DNA of 64,000 nt. Origin: Rhodovulum steppense (GTDB taxonomy: Bacteria > Pseudomonadota > Alphaproteobacteria > Rhodobacterales > Rhodobacteraceae). The translations under genes and the position numbers were made by a program. The stretch spans positions 1 to 64,000 of the forward strand of contig NZ_SLVM01000006.1 in assembly GCF_004339675.1 (NCBI RefSeq), given 5' to 3'. Positions 1-9,081 of the stretch are shown here, in pieces (the first letter of the stretch is position 1; each line of letters begins with the position of its first letter). The notes under the pieces are model-generated. The model did no database searches, had not been told where the DNA came from, and saw nothing but the letters and a program-made list of their open reading frames with translations.

Positions 1-66
1 CCCGAGCGCCGCGCCGGCAAGAGCGCCCTTCCCGCCTGGTGGCAGAAGTCCCGGCCCGGCCGATAA
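1..66 (+). CDS. Possible C-terminal end of an unidentified upstream gene (partial)
   Basis: Frame 1 is open from the window edge to a TAA at 64-66, giving a 21-residue tail ending AWWQKSRPGR. Nearly every codon ends in G or C, as in the real genes of this window, and a small hairpin follows 20 bases later. The fragment is too short to assign to a family. It could also be chance, since long open frames are common at this GC content. Confidence 0.35.
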   Translation, partial: PERRAGKSALPAWWQKSRPGR

Positions 67-86
67 TGCCGGACAATGCCGGGCCA

Positions 87-104
87 TCCGGGATAGCCCC
101 CGGA
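87..104 (+). terminator. Small hairpin after the edge gene
   Basis: TCCGGG (87-92) and CCCGGA (99-104) form a 6-bp stem with a 6-base loop. No T-run follows. It may be a weak terminator for the gene ending at 66. The rest of 105-291 shows no gene or other element I can support; it must hold the promoter of the NUDIX/pit genes. Confidence 0.25.
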
Positions 105-291
105 CCTCGACCCTCTTCCGGTATCAAACCCCTTGTAACCCCCTGTCAGAACCACCCGTAACGACACAGCCGGGTCGCCCCGGCGTCAGCCGGGGCGAAA
201 TGCCCCGCTCCGCGGCCGCGTCCAGGGATCGGCTTGCCCCGCCCGCCGGATCGGTGCTATCGCGACGGATCGGTTCACTGCGCGGGCGAGC

Positions 292-765
292 ATGCTGAAA
301 CAGGTCTGGACCAACCTTGTGCTGCCGCTCCTGGGGCGCCCCTCGCGCTTTCAGGTGGCGGCGCTGTGCCATCGCCGCGCCCCGGCGGGCGATGCGCCCG
401 AGATCCTGATGATCACCTCGCGCGAGACCGGCCGCTGGATCCTGCCCAAGGGCTGGCCGAAGGCCGGGCATGGCGCCGCGGACATGGCCGCCCAGGAGGC
501 CTGGGAAGAGGCCGGGGTCCGGGCCGGCCTTGTCCGCCCCGATCCGGTTGGGCGCTATCGCTATACCAAGCGGCTCAAGGGCGGGGTGCCGGTCGCCACC
601 GATGTCGAGGTCTTCGCCGTCGAGGTCGCGGCGCTGGACGACTTCTTTCCCGAGAGCGCCGAGCGCCGCCGCCGCTGGATGAGCCCGGCCGAGGCCGCCG
701 AGGCGGTCGAGGAACCCGAACTCAAGGCGCTGCTGGGCAGCTTCTCCGCCGGTTTCCCGGCCTGA
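292..765 (+). CDS. NUDIX hydrolase (DIPP-like)
   Basis: This 157-residue protein has a NUDIX fold signature at about residues 54-76. The box is degenerate compared with GX5EX7REUXEEXGU: the final EAWEEAGV half, with the metal-binding glutamates, is intact, but the first Glu is His (in GHGAADM) and the Arg is Gln (QEAWEE). NUDIX enzymes hydrolyse nucleoside diphosphates linked to another moiety; the substrate here cannot be told. Short proteins of this type in Rhodobacterales resemble the diphosphoinositol-polyphosphate/Ap4A-hydrolase group. It lies 52 bp upstream of the phosphate transporter gene on the same strand, so the two may be co-transcribed. Confidence 0.85.
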   Translation: MLKQVWTNLVLPLLGRPSRFQVAALCHRRAPAGDAPEILMITSRETGRWILPKGWPKAGHGAADMAAQEAWEEAGVRAGLVRPDPVGRYRYTKRLKGGVPVATDVEVFAVEVAALDDFFPESAERRRRWMSPAEAAEAVEEPELKALLGSFSAGFPA

Positions 766-817
766 ACCGCCCGGCCCTCCGCGCCCGCGCAGACTTCCCC
801 GAAAGGCCCCGCCAGAG

Positions 818-2299
818 ATGTCCGATACCAGCAAGCCCGATCAGTGGCGCACGCTCGACAAGGATCTGAACCGGCTCTCGCGGGTGGAATATGCCACGAT
901 GCATGTCTCGCGCCCGCTGGTGGGCGTGGGCGTGTCGCTGGCCTTCATCCTGCTGGCCGCGCTGGCGGCGATGGTCATGATCGGCCAGACCCCCGGCATG
1001 CTGTTCGTGGTCGCCGCGGCGGGGTTCGGGGCCTATATGGCGCTGAATATCGGCGCCAATGACGTGGCCAACAACATGGGCCCGGCGGTGGGCGCGAATG
1101 CGCTGTCGATGGTGGGCGCCATCGCGATCGCGGCGATCTGCGAAACCGCGGGGGCGCTGATCGCGGGCGGCGACGTGGTCTCGACGATTTCCAAGGGCAT
1201 TGTCGATCCCGAAAGGGTGGCGGATACGCAGGTCTTCACCTGGGCGATGATGTCGGCGCTGCTGGCCGCGGCGATCTGGGTGAACATCGCCACCTGGCTG
1301 GGCGCGCCGGTCTCGACCACCCATTCGGTGGTCGGCGGCGTGCTGGGTGCGGGGGTGGCGGCGGCGGGGCTGAGCGCCGTGAAATGGCCCATGATGGGCG
1401 CGATCGCGGCCAGCTGGGTGATCTCGCCGCTGATGGGGGGCGTGATCGCGGCCATGATCCTGGCCTTCATCAAGTGGCGCATCATCTATGTCGAGGACAA
1501 GATCGCCGCCGCGCGGGTCTGGGTGCCGGTGCTGATCGGGCTGATGGCAGGGGCCTTCGCGACCTATCTGGCGCTCAAGGGCCTGTCGCGGGTGGTCAGC
1601 ATCGGGATGGGCCATGCGCTGGTCATCGGGCTTGCCGTGGGTCTGGTCTGTCATCTGCTGGCGATCCCGGCGATCCGGCGCCAGGCGCGCGGGATGGAGA
1701 ACCGCAACAAGTCGCTGAAGACGCTGTTCGCCTTTCCGCTGGTGGTCTCGGCGGCGTTGTTGTCCTTTGCCCATGGTGCCAATGACGTGGCCAATGCGGT
1801 GGGGCCGCTGGCGGCGATCGTGCATGCCCAGCAGGAGGGGGCGGTTTCCGGTCAGGTGTCGATCCCGGTCTGGGTGATGGTGATCGGGGCCTTCGGCATC
1901 TCGTTCGGGCTGGTGCTGTTCGGTCCCAAGCTGATCCGGCTGGTCGGCAGCCAGATCACCAAGCTGAACCCGATGCGGGCCTATTGCGTGGCGCTGTCGG
2001 CGGCGGTGACGGTGATCGTGGCGTCCTGGCTGGGCCTGCCGGTCAGTTCCACCCATATCGCGGTGGGGGCCGTGTTCGGCGTGGGATTCTTCCGCGAATG
2101 GCATGCCGAGCGCCGGGTGCGGGCGATCACGCAGGCCCGCCCGCCCGCGAAACGCCTGCCCGAGGCCGAGCGGCGCCGCCGCAAGCTGGTGCGCCGGTCG
2201 CATTTCATGACGGTGGTCGCCGCCTGGGTCGTGACCGTGCCGGCCGCCGCGCTGCTGTCGGGGCTATTCTTCCTGGCGCTGAGCGCGCTGCTGGGCTGA
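818..2299 (+). CDS. pit: Inorganic phosphate transporter, Pit family
   Basis: This 493-residue polytopic inner-membrane protein of the PHO4/PiT family imports phosphate with a cation. The two inverted halves each carry the family signature: GANDVANNMGPAVGA near residue 77 and GANDVANAVGPLAAI near residue 324. Many hydrophobic segments lie between them. A basic cytoplasmic stretch rich in Arg and Lys (about residues 425-465) precedes the last membrane segment. The start has a weak AAAGG upstream. The gene ends 5 bp before the convergent photolyase gene, with no obvious terminator between. Confidence 0.93.
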   Translation: MSDTSKPDQWRTLDKDLNRLSRVEYATMHVSRPLVGVGVSLAFILLAALAAMVMIGQTPGMLFVVAAAGFGAYMALNIGANDVANNMGPAVGANALSMVGAIAIAAICETAGALIAGGDVVSTISKGIVDPERVADTQVFTWAMMSALLAAAIWVNIATWLGAPVSTTHSVVGGVLGAGVAAAGLSAVKWPMMGAIAASWVISPLMGGVIAAMILAFIKWRIIYVEDKIAAARVWVPVLIGLMAGAFATYLALKGLSRVVSIGMGHALVIGLAVGLVCHLLAIPAIRRQARGMENRNKSLKTLFAFPLVVSAALLSFAHGANDVANAVGPLAAIVHAQQEGAVSGQVSIPVWVMVIGAFGISFGLVLFGPKLIRLVGSQITKLNPMRAYCVALSAAVTVIVASWLGLPVSSTHIAVGAVFGVGFFREWHAERRVRAITQARPPAKRLPEAERRRRKLVRRSHFMTVVAAWVVTVPAAALLSGLFFLALSALLG

Positions 2300-2304
2300 G
2301 GGGG

Positions 2305-3834
2305 TCAGACCGTCCCGCCCGCATCCAGCCGGTCGAGCAGGCCCTGCGCCTCGGCCAGGATCGTCGCGCGGCGGTCGGGGGGCATCCTGTCCCAATTGCG
2401 GTAGATCGGCCCCATCCGGGGATTCGCGGCAAAGCGGTCGCGGTGGCGGTCGAGGAAATGCCAGTAGAGCAGGTTGAACGGACAGGCCCCCTTCCCCGTC
2501 TTCTGACGGACATCATATTGGCAGGACCGGCAATAATCCGACATCCGGTCGATATAGGCCCCGGACGAGACATAGGGCTTGGACGCGACGATGCCGCCAT
2601 CGGCGAACTGGCTCATGCCGATGGTATTGGGCACCTCGACCCATTCATGGGCATCGGCATAGACGGCCAGATACCATTCATGCAGCGCGCCCGGGTCGAT
2701 GCCTGCCAGCAGCGCGAAATTGCCGGTCAGCATCAGCCGCTGGATATGGTGGGCATAGGCGTCTTCCCGGGTCTGGGCGATGGCCTGGGCGATGCAATTC
2801 ATCTGCGTCCCGCCCCCCCAATAGAGCGGGGGCAGCGGGCGGGTGTGGGTCAGGGCGTTGCGGGTGGGATAGCCGGGGCCTTCGCGGAAATAGATGCCGC
2901 GGACGAATTCGCGCCAGCCGAGGATCTGGCGGATGAAGCCCTCGACCGCGTTCAGGGGCGCCCGGCCCGCGCGGTATTCGGCCTCGGCCCGGCGGCAGAT
3001 GTCCAGCGGGTCCAGCAGCCCGGCATTCAGATAGGGCGAGAGGAATGCGTGGTTCAGGAAGCGGTCGCCTGTCAGCATCGCGTCCTGCGTGTCGCCGAAG
3101 CCCGGCAGGGCGGTTGTCAGGAAATGCGCAAGGGCGGCTTCGGCCTGGTCGGCATCGGTGGCGAACCAGAACGGGCGCAACTGGCCGAAATTGTCGGCAA
3201 AGCGGGTTTCGACGAGGGTCAGCACCTCCTGCACGATGTCGTCGGGGTCGAAGCGCAGGGGGCCGTGGCGGAACAGGTCGGGGGCGGCGGGCTTGCGGTT
3301 CTCGGCATCGTAGTTCCACTTGCCGCCCGCGGGGGCGCCGCCCTCCATCAGGAGGCCGGTCTTGCGGCGCATCTCGCGGTAGAAATATTCCATGCGCAGC
3401 GATTTGCGCCCCGCGGCCCAGGCGTCGAATTCGGCATGGCTGGCGATGAAACGGTCATCGGGCAGTTGGCGCAGCGCCAGCGGCAGGTCGGACAGCGCCG
3501 CGATCAGCCGCCAGTCGCCGGGTTCGGTGGCCAGCACCTGATGCGCGCCTTCGGCGGCGGCGCGGCGCAAAAGCTCGCCCGGGATCGACTGGGTGTTGCC
3601 GGGATCGTCCAGCCGCGTATAGGCGACGCGCCAGCCAGCGGCGGCCAGCCGGGCGGCGAATTTGCGCATGGCGGCGAAGGTGAAGGCAAGTTTCTTGGGG
3701 TGGTGGCGGACATGGGACGCCTCGGCCATGACTTCGGCCATCACGACAAGATCGCGCGCCCTGTCCGCCGCCCGCAGCGCCGAGAGGCCGGGCGAAAGCT
3801 GGTCGCCCAGGATCAGGACAAGGCGGGCTACCAT
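2305..3834 (-). CDS. Cryptochrome/photolyase of the FeS-BCP (PhrB/CryB) type
   Basis: This 509-residue protein belongs to the iron-sulfur bacterial cryptochrome/photolyase group, whose characterised members (Agrobacterium PhrB, Rhodobacter CryB) bind FAD, a lumazine-type antenna and a [4Fe-4S] cluster, and either repair (6-4) photoproducts or act in light signalling. The start (LVLILGDQLSPGL) is typical of the antenna-binding domain. Four cysteines, C347 (in MNCI), C435, C438 and C451 (in CRSC...GAC), have exactly the spacing of the four cluster ligands C350, C438, C441 and C454 of PhrB as I recall them. It follows an SDR gene with a 7-bp overlap. Sequence alone cannot separate a repair enzyme from a photoreceptor. 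Confidence 0.92.
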   Translation of the reverse strand: MVARLVLILGDQLSPGLSALRAADRARDLVVMAEVMAEASHVRHHPKKLAFTFAAMRKFAARLAAAGWRVAYTRLDDPGNTQSIPGELLRRAAAEGAHQVLATEPGDWRLIAALSDLPLALRQLPDDRFIASHAEFDAWAAGRKSLRMEYFYREMRRKTGLLMEGGAPAGGKWNYDAENRKPAAPDLFRHGPLRFDPDDIVQEVLTLVETRFADNFGQLRPFWFATDADQAEAALAHFLTTALPGFGDTQDAMLTGDRFLNHAFLSPYLNAGLLDPLDICRRAEAEYRAGRAPLNAVEGFIRQILGWREFVRGIYFREGPGYPTRNALTHTRPLPPLYWGGGTQMNCIAQAIAQTREDAYAHHIQRLMLTGNFALLAGIDPGALHEWYLAVYADAHEWVEVPNTIGMSQFADGGIVASKPYVSSGAYIDRMSDYCRSCQYDVRQKTGKGACPFNLLYWHFLDRHRDRFAANPRMGPIYRNWDRMPPDRRATILAEAQGLLDRLDAGGTV

Positions 3835-4493
3835 GGCACGGGCGCGCCCGACCAGTCGAAGAAGCCGCCCGTTGCGCTTGTGTCGAGGCCTTCGATAACG
3901 GCCAGCAGGTTGGCCGCGGCCTGATCGGGCGGCACGGTCGGGTGGCGGGCGGCATGCGCGGCGGTGAAGGGCGTGGCGACGGTGCCGGGATGGAGGGCTG
4001 CGCAGATCGCCCGGGGATGGGTGCGGGCAAGCTCGATCGCCGCGCTGTGCAGCCCCTGGTTCAGCGCGGCCTTGGCCATGCGATAGGCATACCAGCCGCC
4101 CAGCCGGTTGTCGCCGATGGACCCGACCCGGGCCGACAGCGCGGCAAAGACCGCGCGGCGGTCGCGCGGCATCAGTCGGACAGCATGTTTCAGCACCAGA
4201 AGGGGGCCCGCGGCATTGACGGCGAAGTGATGGGCCAGCGCCTCGGGCGTCAATGCCCTCAACGCCTTTTCGGGGGGATGGCCCGCGCCGTTCAGAACGC
4301 CGGTGGCGACAAGGATCAGGTCGAACGGGCCGGTCAGCGCGCCAAGGCAGCGGGCGATGCTGGCCTCGTCGGTGACGTCCAGCGCGTGTTCGCGCCGCGA
4401 CAGGGCCGTGACCGATGCGCCCCGGTCGGCAAGCGCCGCGCAGAGGGCGGCGCCGATCCCGCCCGACGCGCCTATGACAAGGGTCCGTTTCAT
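3828..4493 (-). CDS. Short-chain dehydrogenase/reductase (SDR)
   Basis: This 221-residue classical SDR is close to the short CsgA/C-factor-like type. It has an N-terminal Rossmann glycine motif GASGGIGAAL (about residues 7-16) and the YxxxK active-site pair in YAYRMAKAAL. NAD(P)H-dependent carbonyl or alcohol chemistry is expected; the substrate is unknown. I chose the ATG at 4493; a TTG three codons upstream is possible. Its 3' end overlaps the photolyase start by 7 bp, which implies co-transcription and perhaps translational coupling. The promoter must share the intergenic region with the leuA leader on the other strand. Confidence 0.85.
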   Translation of the reverse strand: MKRTLVIGASGGIGAALCAALADRGASVTALSRREHALDVTDEASIARCLGALTGPFDLILVATGVLNGAGHPPEKALRALTPEALAHHFAVNAAGPLLVLKHAVRLMPRDRRAVFAALSARVGSIGDNRLGGWYAYRMAKAALNQGLHSAAIELARTHPRAICAALHPGTVATPFTAAHAARHPTVPPDQAAANLLAVIEGLDTSATGGFFDWSGAPVPW

Positions 4494-4566
4494 CGCGGCC
4501 AAGCTAGGGCAGCGGCGGGCGGCCGCAAGGCCCGGCGATTCCGCTTTCCTTTGGCGTTTGCATGCC

Positions 4567-4572
4567 TATACT
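4567..4572 (+). promoter_or_regulatory. Candidate -10 box for the leuA leader transcript
   Basis: TATACT matches the sigma-70 -10 consensus at 5 of 6 positions. It lies only 7 bp before the ATG of the putative leader peptide, so transcription would begin at or next to that ATG (a leaderless message). No strong -35 box is visible; TTTCCT at 4545-4550 has a 16-bp spacer but matches poorly. Confidence 0.35.
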
Positions 4573-4579
4573 GCGCGGC

Positions 4580-4663
4580 ATGGAACATCAGGCCCATATC
4601 CTTGCCGCCGCCCGCGCCCCGCGCGCGCTGCCGCTTGGCCTGCTGCTGCTTAGCCGCCTCTGA
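4580..4663 (+). CDS. Putative leucine-rich leader peptide of leuA
   Basis: This is a 27-codon ORF upstream of 2-isopropylmalate synthase. Eight of its 27 residues are Leu, including four consecutive Leu codons (ctg ctg ctg ctt, 4640-4651), and it ends SRL-stop. The last Leu codon and the stop lie inside the 5' arm of a perfect 10-bp hairpin. Such an arrangement is the hallmark of ribosome-mediated attenuation of leucine genes. There is no Shine-Dalgarno sequence, and a -10-like TATACT sits 7 bp upstream of the ATG, so it may be translated leaderless, as reported for the trpL leader in Sinorhizobium. The function is inferred from position and composition only. Confidence 0.6.
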   Translation: MEHQAHILAAARAPRALPLGLLLLSRL

Positions 4664-4693
4664 GCGTGCCGTTCCGGCGCGACCGCTCAGAGG
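4657..4693 (+). promoter_or_regulatory. Attenuator hairpin of leuA
   Basis: CCTCTGAGCG (4657-4666) and CGCTCAGAGG (4684-4693) are perfect 10-bp inverted repeats with a 17-base loop. The 5' arm contains the leader stop codon. A ribosome stalled on the run of Leu codons just upstream would cover this arm and block the hairpin. No U-run follows (ATCCCG), so it may be a weak or non-canonical terminator, or one arm of alternative structures. Confidence 0.55.
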
Positions 4694-4747
4694 ATCCCGT
4701 TCCGCGCCAAGACCCTTCCGGCTAAGACCAACACGAGAGTTCTCACC

Positions 4748-6307
4748 ATGACCGACCAGACCGAACAGGACCGCGTCCTGATCTTCGACACGACCTTGCG
4801 CGATGGCGAGCAAAGCCCCGGCGCGACCATGACCCATGACGAAAAGCTGGAAATCGCAGCCATGCTTGACGAGATGGGCGTCGACATCATCGAGGCGGGG
4901 TTTCCGATCGCCTCGGAAGGCGATTTCGAGGCGGTGCGCGACATCGCGAAACAGGCGAAATCGGCGGTGATCTGCGGGCTGGCGCGTGCCAATTTCGCCG
5001 ATATCGACCGCGCCTGGGAAGCGGTGAGCCATGCGAAACGGCCGCGCATCCATACCTTCATCGGCACCTCGCCCCTGCATCGCGACATCACCAAGCTGAC
5101 GCAGGACGAGATGGTAGAGAAGATCGCCGCGACCGTGACGCACGCCCGCAACCTGTGCGACAATGTCCAATGGTCGCCGATGGATGCGACGCGGACCGAA
5201 CGCGATTACCTGTGCCGGGTGGTCGAGACCGCGATCAAATGCGGCGCCACCACGATCAACATTCCCGACACGGTGGGCTATACCGCGCCGCGCGAAAGTG
5301 CGGACCTGATCGCGATGCTGCTGGAGCGGGTGCCCGGCGCCGATCAGGTGATCTTTGCCACGCATTGCCACAACGATCTGGGCATGGCGACGGCGAATGC
5401 GCTGGCCGCGGTCGAGGCGGGCGCGCGGCAGATCGAATGCACGATCAACGGGCTGGGCGAGCGCGCGGGCAATACCGCGCTGGAAGAAGTCGTCATGGCG
5501 CTGAAGGTCCGGAACGACATCATGCCGTTCCGCACGGGCATCGACACGCGGCGGATCATGGCGATCTCGCGCAAGGTGGCGACCGTGTCCGGGTTCCCGG
5601 TGCAATACAACAAGGCCATCGTCGGCAAGAACGCCTTTGCCCATGAATCGGGCATCCATCAGGATGGCGTGCTGAAGAATGCCGAGACCTTCGAGATCAT
5701 GCGCCCCGAGGATATCGGGCTGAACGCCACCAATCTGGTGATGGGCAAGCATTCGGGCCGGGCGGCGCTGCGCGCGAAGCTGAAGGAGTTGGGCTTCGAT
5801 CTGGGCGACAACCAGTTGAACGACGTCTTCGTGCGGTTCAAGGCGCTCGCCGACCGCAAGAAGGAGGTCTATGACGACGACCTGATCGCGCTGATGCGCG
5901 ACAGCGAGGCGGACCTGGACCATGACCGGGTGCAGGTGAAATTCCTGCGGGTGATCTGCGGCACCGAGGCGCCGCAATCGGCCGACCTGATCCTGTCGAT
6001 CGACGGGGTGGAACAGCGGGTCACGGCGCAGGGCGACGGGCCGGTGGATGCCACCTTTGCCGCCGTCAGGGCGCTGGTGCCGCATCACGCGCATCTGGAG
6101 CTTTACCAGGTGCATGCGGTCACAGGCGGCACCGATGCGCAGGCCACCGTCAGCGTGCGCCTGCAGGAGGATGGCCATATCGCGACCGGGCAGGCCTCGG
6201 ATACCGATACGGTGGTGGCCAGCGCCAAGGCCTATGTGAACGCCCTGAATCGGTTGGCGGTGCGGCGCGAAAAGACCCGGCCGGACGAGGCGAAGGCGGC
6301 GGTCTGA
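4748..6307 (+). CDS. leuA: 2-isopropylmalate synthase
   Basis: This 519-residue enzyme makes the first committed step of leucine synthesis: acetyl-CoA plus 2-oxoisovalerate to 2-isopropylmalate. The TIM-barrel catalytic domain starts with DTTLRDGEQSPGA (about residues 14-26) and has the metal-binding HCHNDLGMATANAL. A C-terminal regulatory domain (about residues 390-505) is where leucine feedback acts in this family. The length is normal. It is preceded by a probable leader peptide and hairpin and followed by a strong terminator, so it looks like a single-gene unit under attenuation control. Confidence 0.97.
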   Translation: MTDQTEQDRVLIFDTTLRDGEQSPGATMTHDEKLEIAAMLDEMGVDIIEAGFPIASEGDFEAVRDIAKQAKSAVICGLARANFADIDRAWEAVSHAKRPRIHTFIGTSPLHRDITKLTQDEMVEKIAATVTHARNLCDNVQWSPMDATRTERDYLCRVVETAIKCGATTINIPDTVGYTAPRESADLIAMLLERVPGADQVIFATHCHNDLGMATANALAAVEAGARQIECTINGLGERAGNTALEEVVMALKVRNDIMPFRTGIDTRRIMAISRKVATVSGFPVQYNKAIVGKNAFAHESGIHQDGVLKNAETFEIMRPEDIGLNATNLVMGKHSGRAALRAKLKELGFDLGDNQLNDVFVRFKALADRKKEVYDDDLIALMRDSEADLDHDRVQVKFLRVICGTEAPQSADLILSIDGVEQRVTAQGDGPVDATFAAVRALVPHHAHLELYQVHAVTGGTDAQATVSVRLQEDGHIATGQASDTDTVVASAKAYVNALNRLAVRREKTRPDEAKAAV

Positions 6308-6321
6308 GTCGCGAGGGTTGG

Positions 6322-6354
6322 TCCCGGGGCGGGGTGCCTTGCCCTGCCCCGGGA
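6322..6354 (+). terminator. Strong hairpin terminator after leuA
   Basis: A 13-bp stem (6322-6334 with 6342-6354; one G-U pair) begins TCCCGGGGC and ends GCCCCGGGA, with a 7-base loop. It lies 15 bp after the leuA stop. Only AAAG follows, without a T-run. It separates leuA from the mreB operon. Confidence 0.7.
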
Positions 6355-6360
6355 AAGCGA

Positions 6361-6384
6361 ATGTTGGAAAAGTGAAAGCCGCGG
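6361..6384 (+). repeat. Direct repeat upstream of mreB, copy 1
   Basis: This 24-base sequence contains AGTGAAAGCCGCGG. It matches a second copy at 6415-6438 at 20 of 24 positions. The start-to-start distance is 54 bases. It may be a regulator binding site or a duplicated promoter piece; no known motif was recognised. Confidence 0.5.
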
Positions 6385-6414
6385 GCGGGGATTTCCGGGT
6401 CTTGACCGGGCCGA

Positions 6415-7596
<1,182 letters not shown>

Positions 7597-7631
7597 ACCG
7601 GACGGCCGCGCGCGCCGCAAGCGAGGCAGAC

Positions 7632-8549
7632 TTGGCCGCTGACCGCAATTCCGAACTGGACTATGCCCGCCCGATCCGGCGCATCCTGATCGGGGGGCTG
7701 GTCTTTGTCCTGCTGGCGGTGTTCGTGCTGTGGCGGGTGGACAGCCCGCGCGTGGAACGGTTCCGCGCCGCCCTGGTGGATGCGGTGGTGCCGAGCTTCG
7801 ACTGGGCGCTGGTGCCGGTCACGCGCACCGCGCGGCTGATCGAGGGGTTCCAGTCCTATGCCCGGCTTGCCGAGCAGAATCAGGAACTTCGCCGCGAATT
7901 GCGCCAGATGATGGCCTGGAAGGAAGCCGCGCTGCAGCTTGAGCAGGAGAATGCCAAGCTGCTGGATCTGAACAAGGTTCGGCTGGATCCGCGGCTGACC
8001 CATGTCACGGGCGTCGTGCTGGCGGATTCGGGCTCGCCCTTCCGGCAGTCGGTGCTGCTGAACGTGGGGGCGCGGGACGGTATCCTGGACGGCTGGGCGA
8101 CGACCGACGGGCTGGGGCTGGTGGGGCGGATCGCGGGGGTCGGCAAGACCACCTCGCGGGTGATCCTGCTGACCGATTCGAACAGCCGCATCCCGGTGAC
8201 GATCCAGCCCTCGGGTCAGCGCGCGGTTCTGGCGGGCGACAATTCGGGCGCGCCGCTGCTGGATTTCGTCGAGGACCCGGCGCAGGTGCGGCCCGGCGAC
8301 CGGGTCGTGTCCTCGGGCGATGGCGGGGTGTTCCCGGCGGGCCTGCTGGTGGGGCATGTGGCGCTGGGGCGCGACCAACGGCTGCGGGCGCGGCTGGCGG
8401 CGGAATATGACCGGCTGGAATTCCTGCGCGTGCTGCGCAGCCATGCGGGCGAGGTGATCCGCGATGCAGGCGGGCTGGTGGTGCCCGCACCGATCGGCCC
8501 GGCCCCTGCCCCGATGCCCGCCGCAGCGCAGGAGGCGGGCGATGGTTGA
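7632..8549 (+). CDS. mreC: Rod shape-determining protein MreC
   Basis: This 305-residue bitopic periplasmic protein links MreB to PBP2/RodA. A membrane segment lies at about residues 18-36. It is followed by a coiled-coil-like stretch (EQNQELRRELRQM...LEQENAKLLDLN, about 80-115) and the paired beta-barrel MreC domain. It starts with TTG (MAADRNSELDY) after a GAGG-type ribosome site; no ATG gives the full membrane anchor. The last 8 bases overlap mreD. The C terminus is rich in Pro and Ala. Confidence 0.93.
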   Translation: MAADRNSELDYARPIRRILIGGLVFVLLAVFVLWRVDSPRVERFRAALVDAVVPSFDWALVPVTRTARLIEGFQSYARLAEQNQELRRELRQMMAWKEAALQLEQENAKLLDLNKVRLDPRLTHVTGVVLADSGSPFRQSVLLNVGARDGILDGWATTDGLGLVGRIAGVGKTTSRVILLTDSNSRIPVTIQPSGQRAVLAGDNSGAPLLDFVEDPAQVRPGDRVVSSGDGGVFPAGLLVGHVALGRDQRLRARLAAEYDRLEFLRVLRSHAGEVIRDAGGLVVPAPIGPAPAPMPAAAQEAGDG

Positions 8550-9081
8550 TCCGTTGACGCTGGACCGCTGGGTCTATCGGCTGGTCTTCGGGGCGGTGGC
8601 GGGGGTTGTGGTCTTCGTGCAGCTCCTGCCGCTGGAGGCGCGGGCCGAGATCCTGCCCGGGCCGGAATGGATGCTGTGCCTGACCTTTGCCTGGTTGCAG
8701 CGTCGGCCCGACTACCTGCCGCCCTGGCTGATCGCCTGCGTGTTCCTGATGCTGGACCTGCTGCTGATGCGCCCGCCGGGGCTGCTGACCGCCCTGGCGC
8801 TGATCGGGGCGGAGTTCCTGCGCGCGCGCCAGCAGGTCTCGGTCGAGACGCCGTTCGGGCCGGAATGGCTGTTGACCGGGGGCACGATCGGTGGCGTGTT
8901 CCTGGTCTACGGGATGGTGCTGGCGCTGTTCGGCGTGCCCGAGATGCAGTTCGGGCTGTTGGCGGTGCAGGCCGTGTTGACGGTGCTGGCCTATCCGCTG
9001 GTGGCGCTGGCCACGCGCTACCTGTTCATGGTGCGCCGGGTGACGCCGGGCGATCTGGACCCGCGGGGGCTCAGGCGATGA
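8542..9081 (+). CDS. mreD: Rod shape-determining protein MreD
   Basis: This 179-residue inner-membrane protein has five to six hydrophobic segments and no soluble domain, as usual for MreD in the elongation complex. I chose ATG 8542 (MVDPLTLDRW), which overlaps mreC by 8 bp. It ends in an ATGA overlap with mrdA. Sequence conservation in MreD is low; position between mreC and the PBP2 gene is the strongest evidence. Confidence 0.9.
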   Translation: MVDPLTLDRWVYRLVFGAVAGVVVFVQLLPLEARAEILPGPEWMLCLTFAWLQRRPDYLPPWLIACVFLMLDLLLMRPPGLLTALALIGAEFLRARQQVSVETPFGPEWLLTGGTIGGVFLVYGMVLALFGVPEMQFGLLAVQAVLTVLAYPLVALATRYLFMVRRVTPGDLDPRGLRR

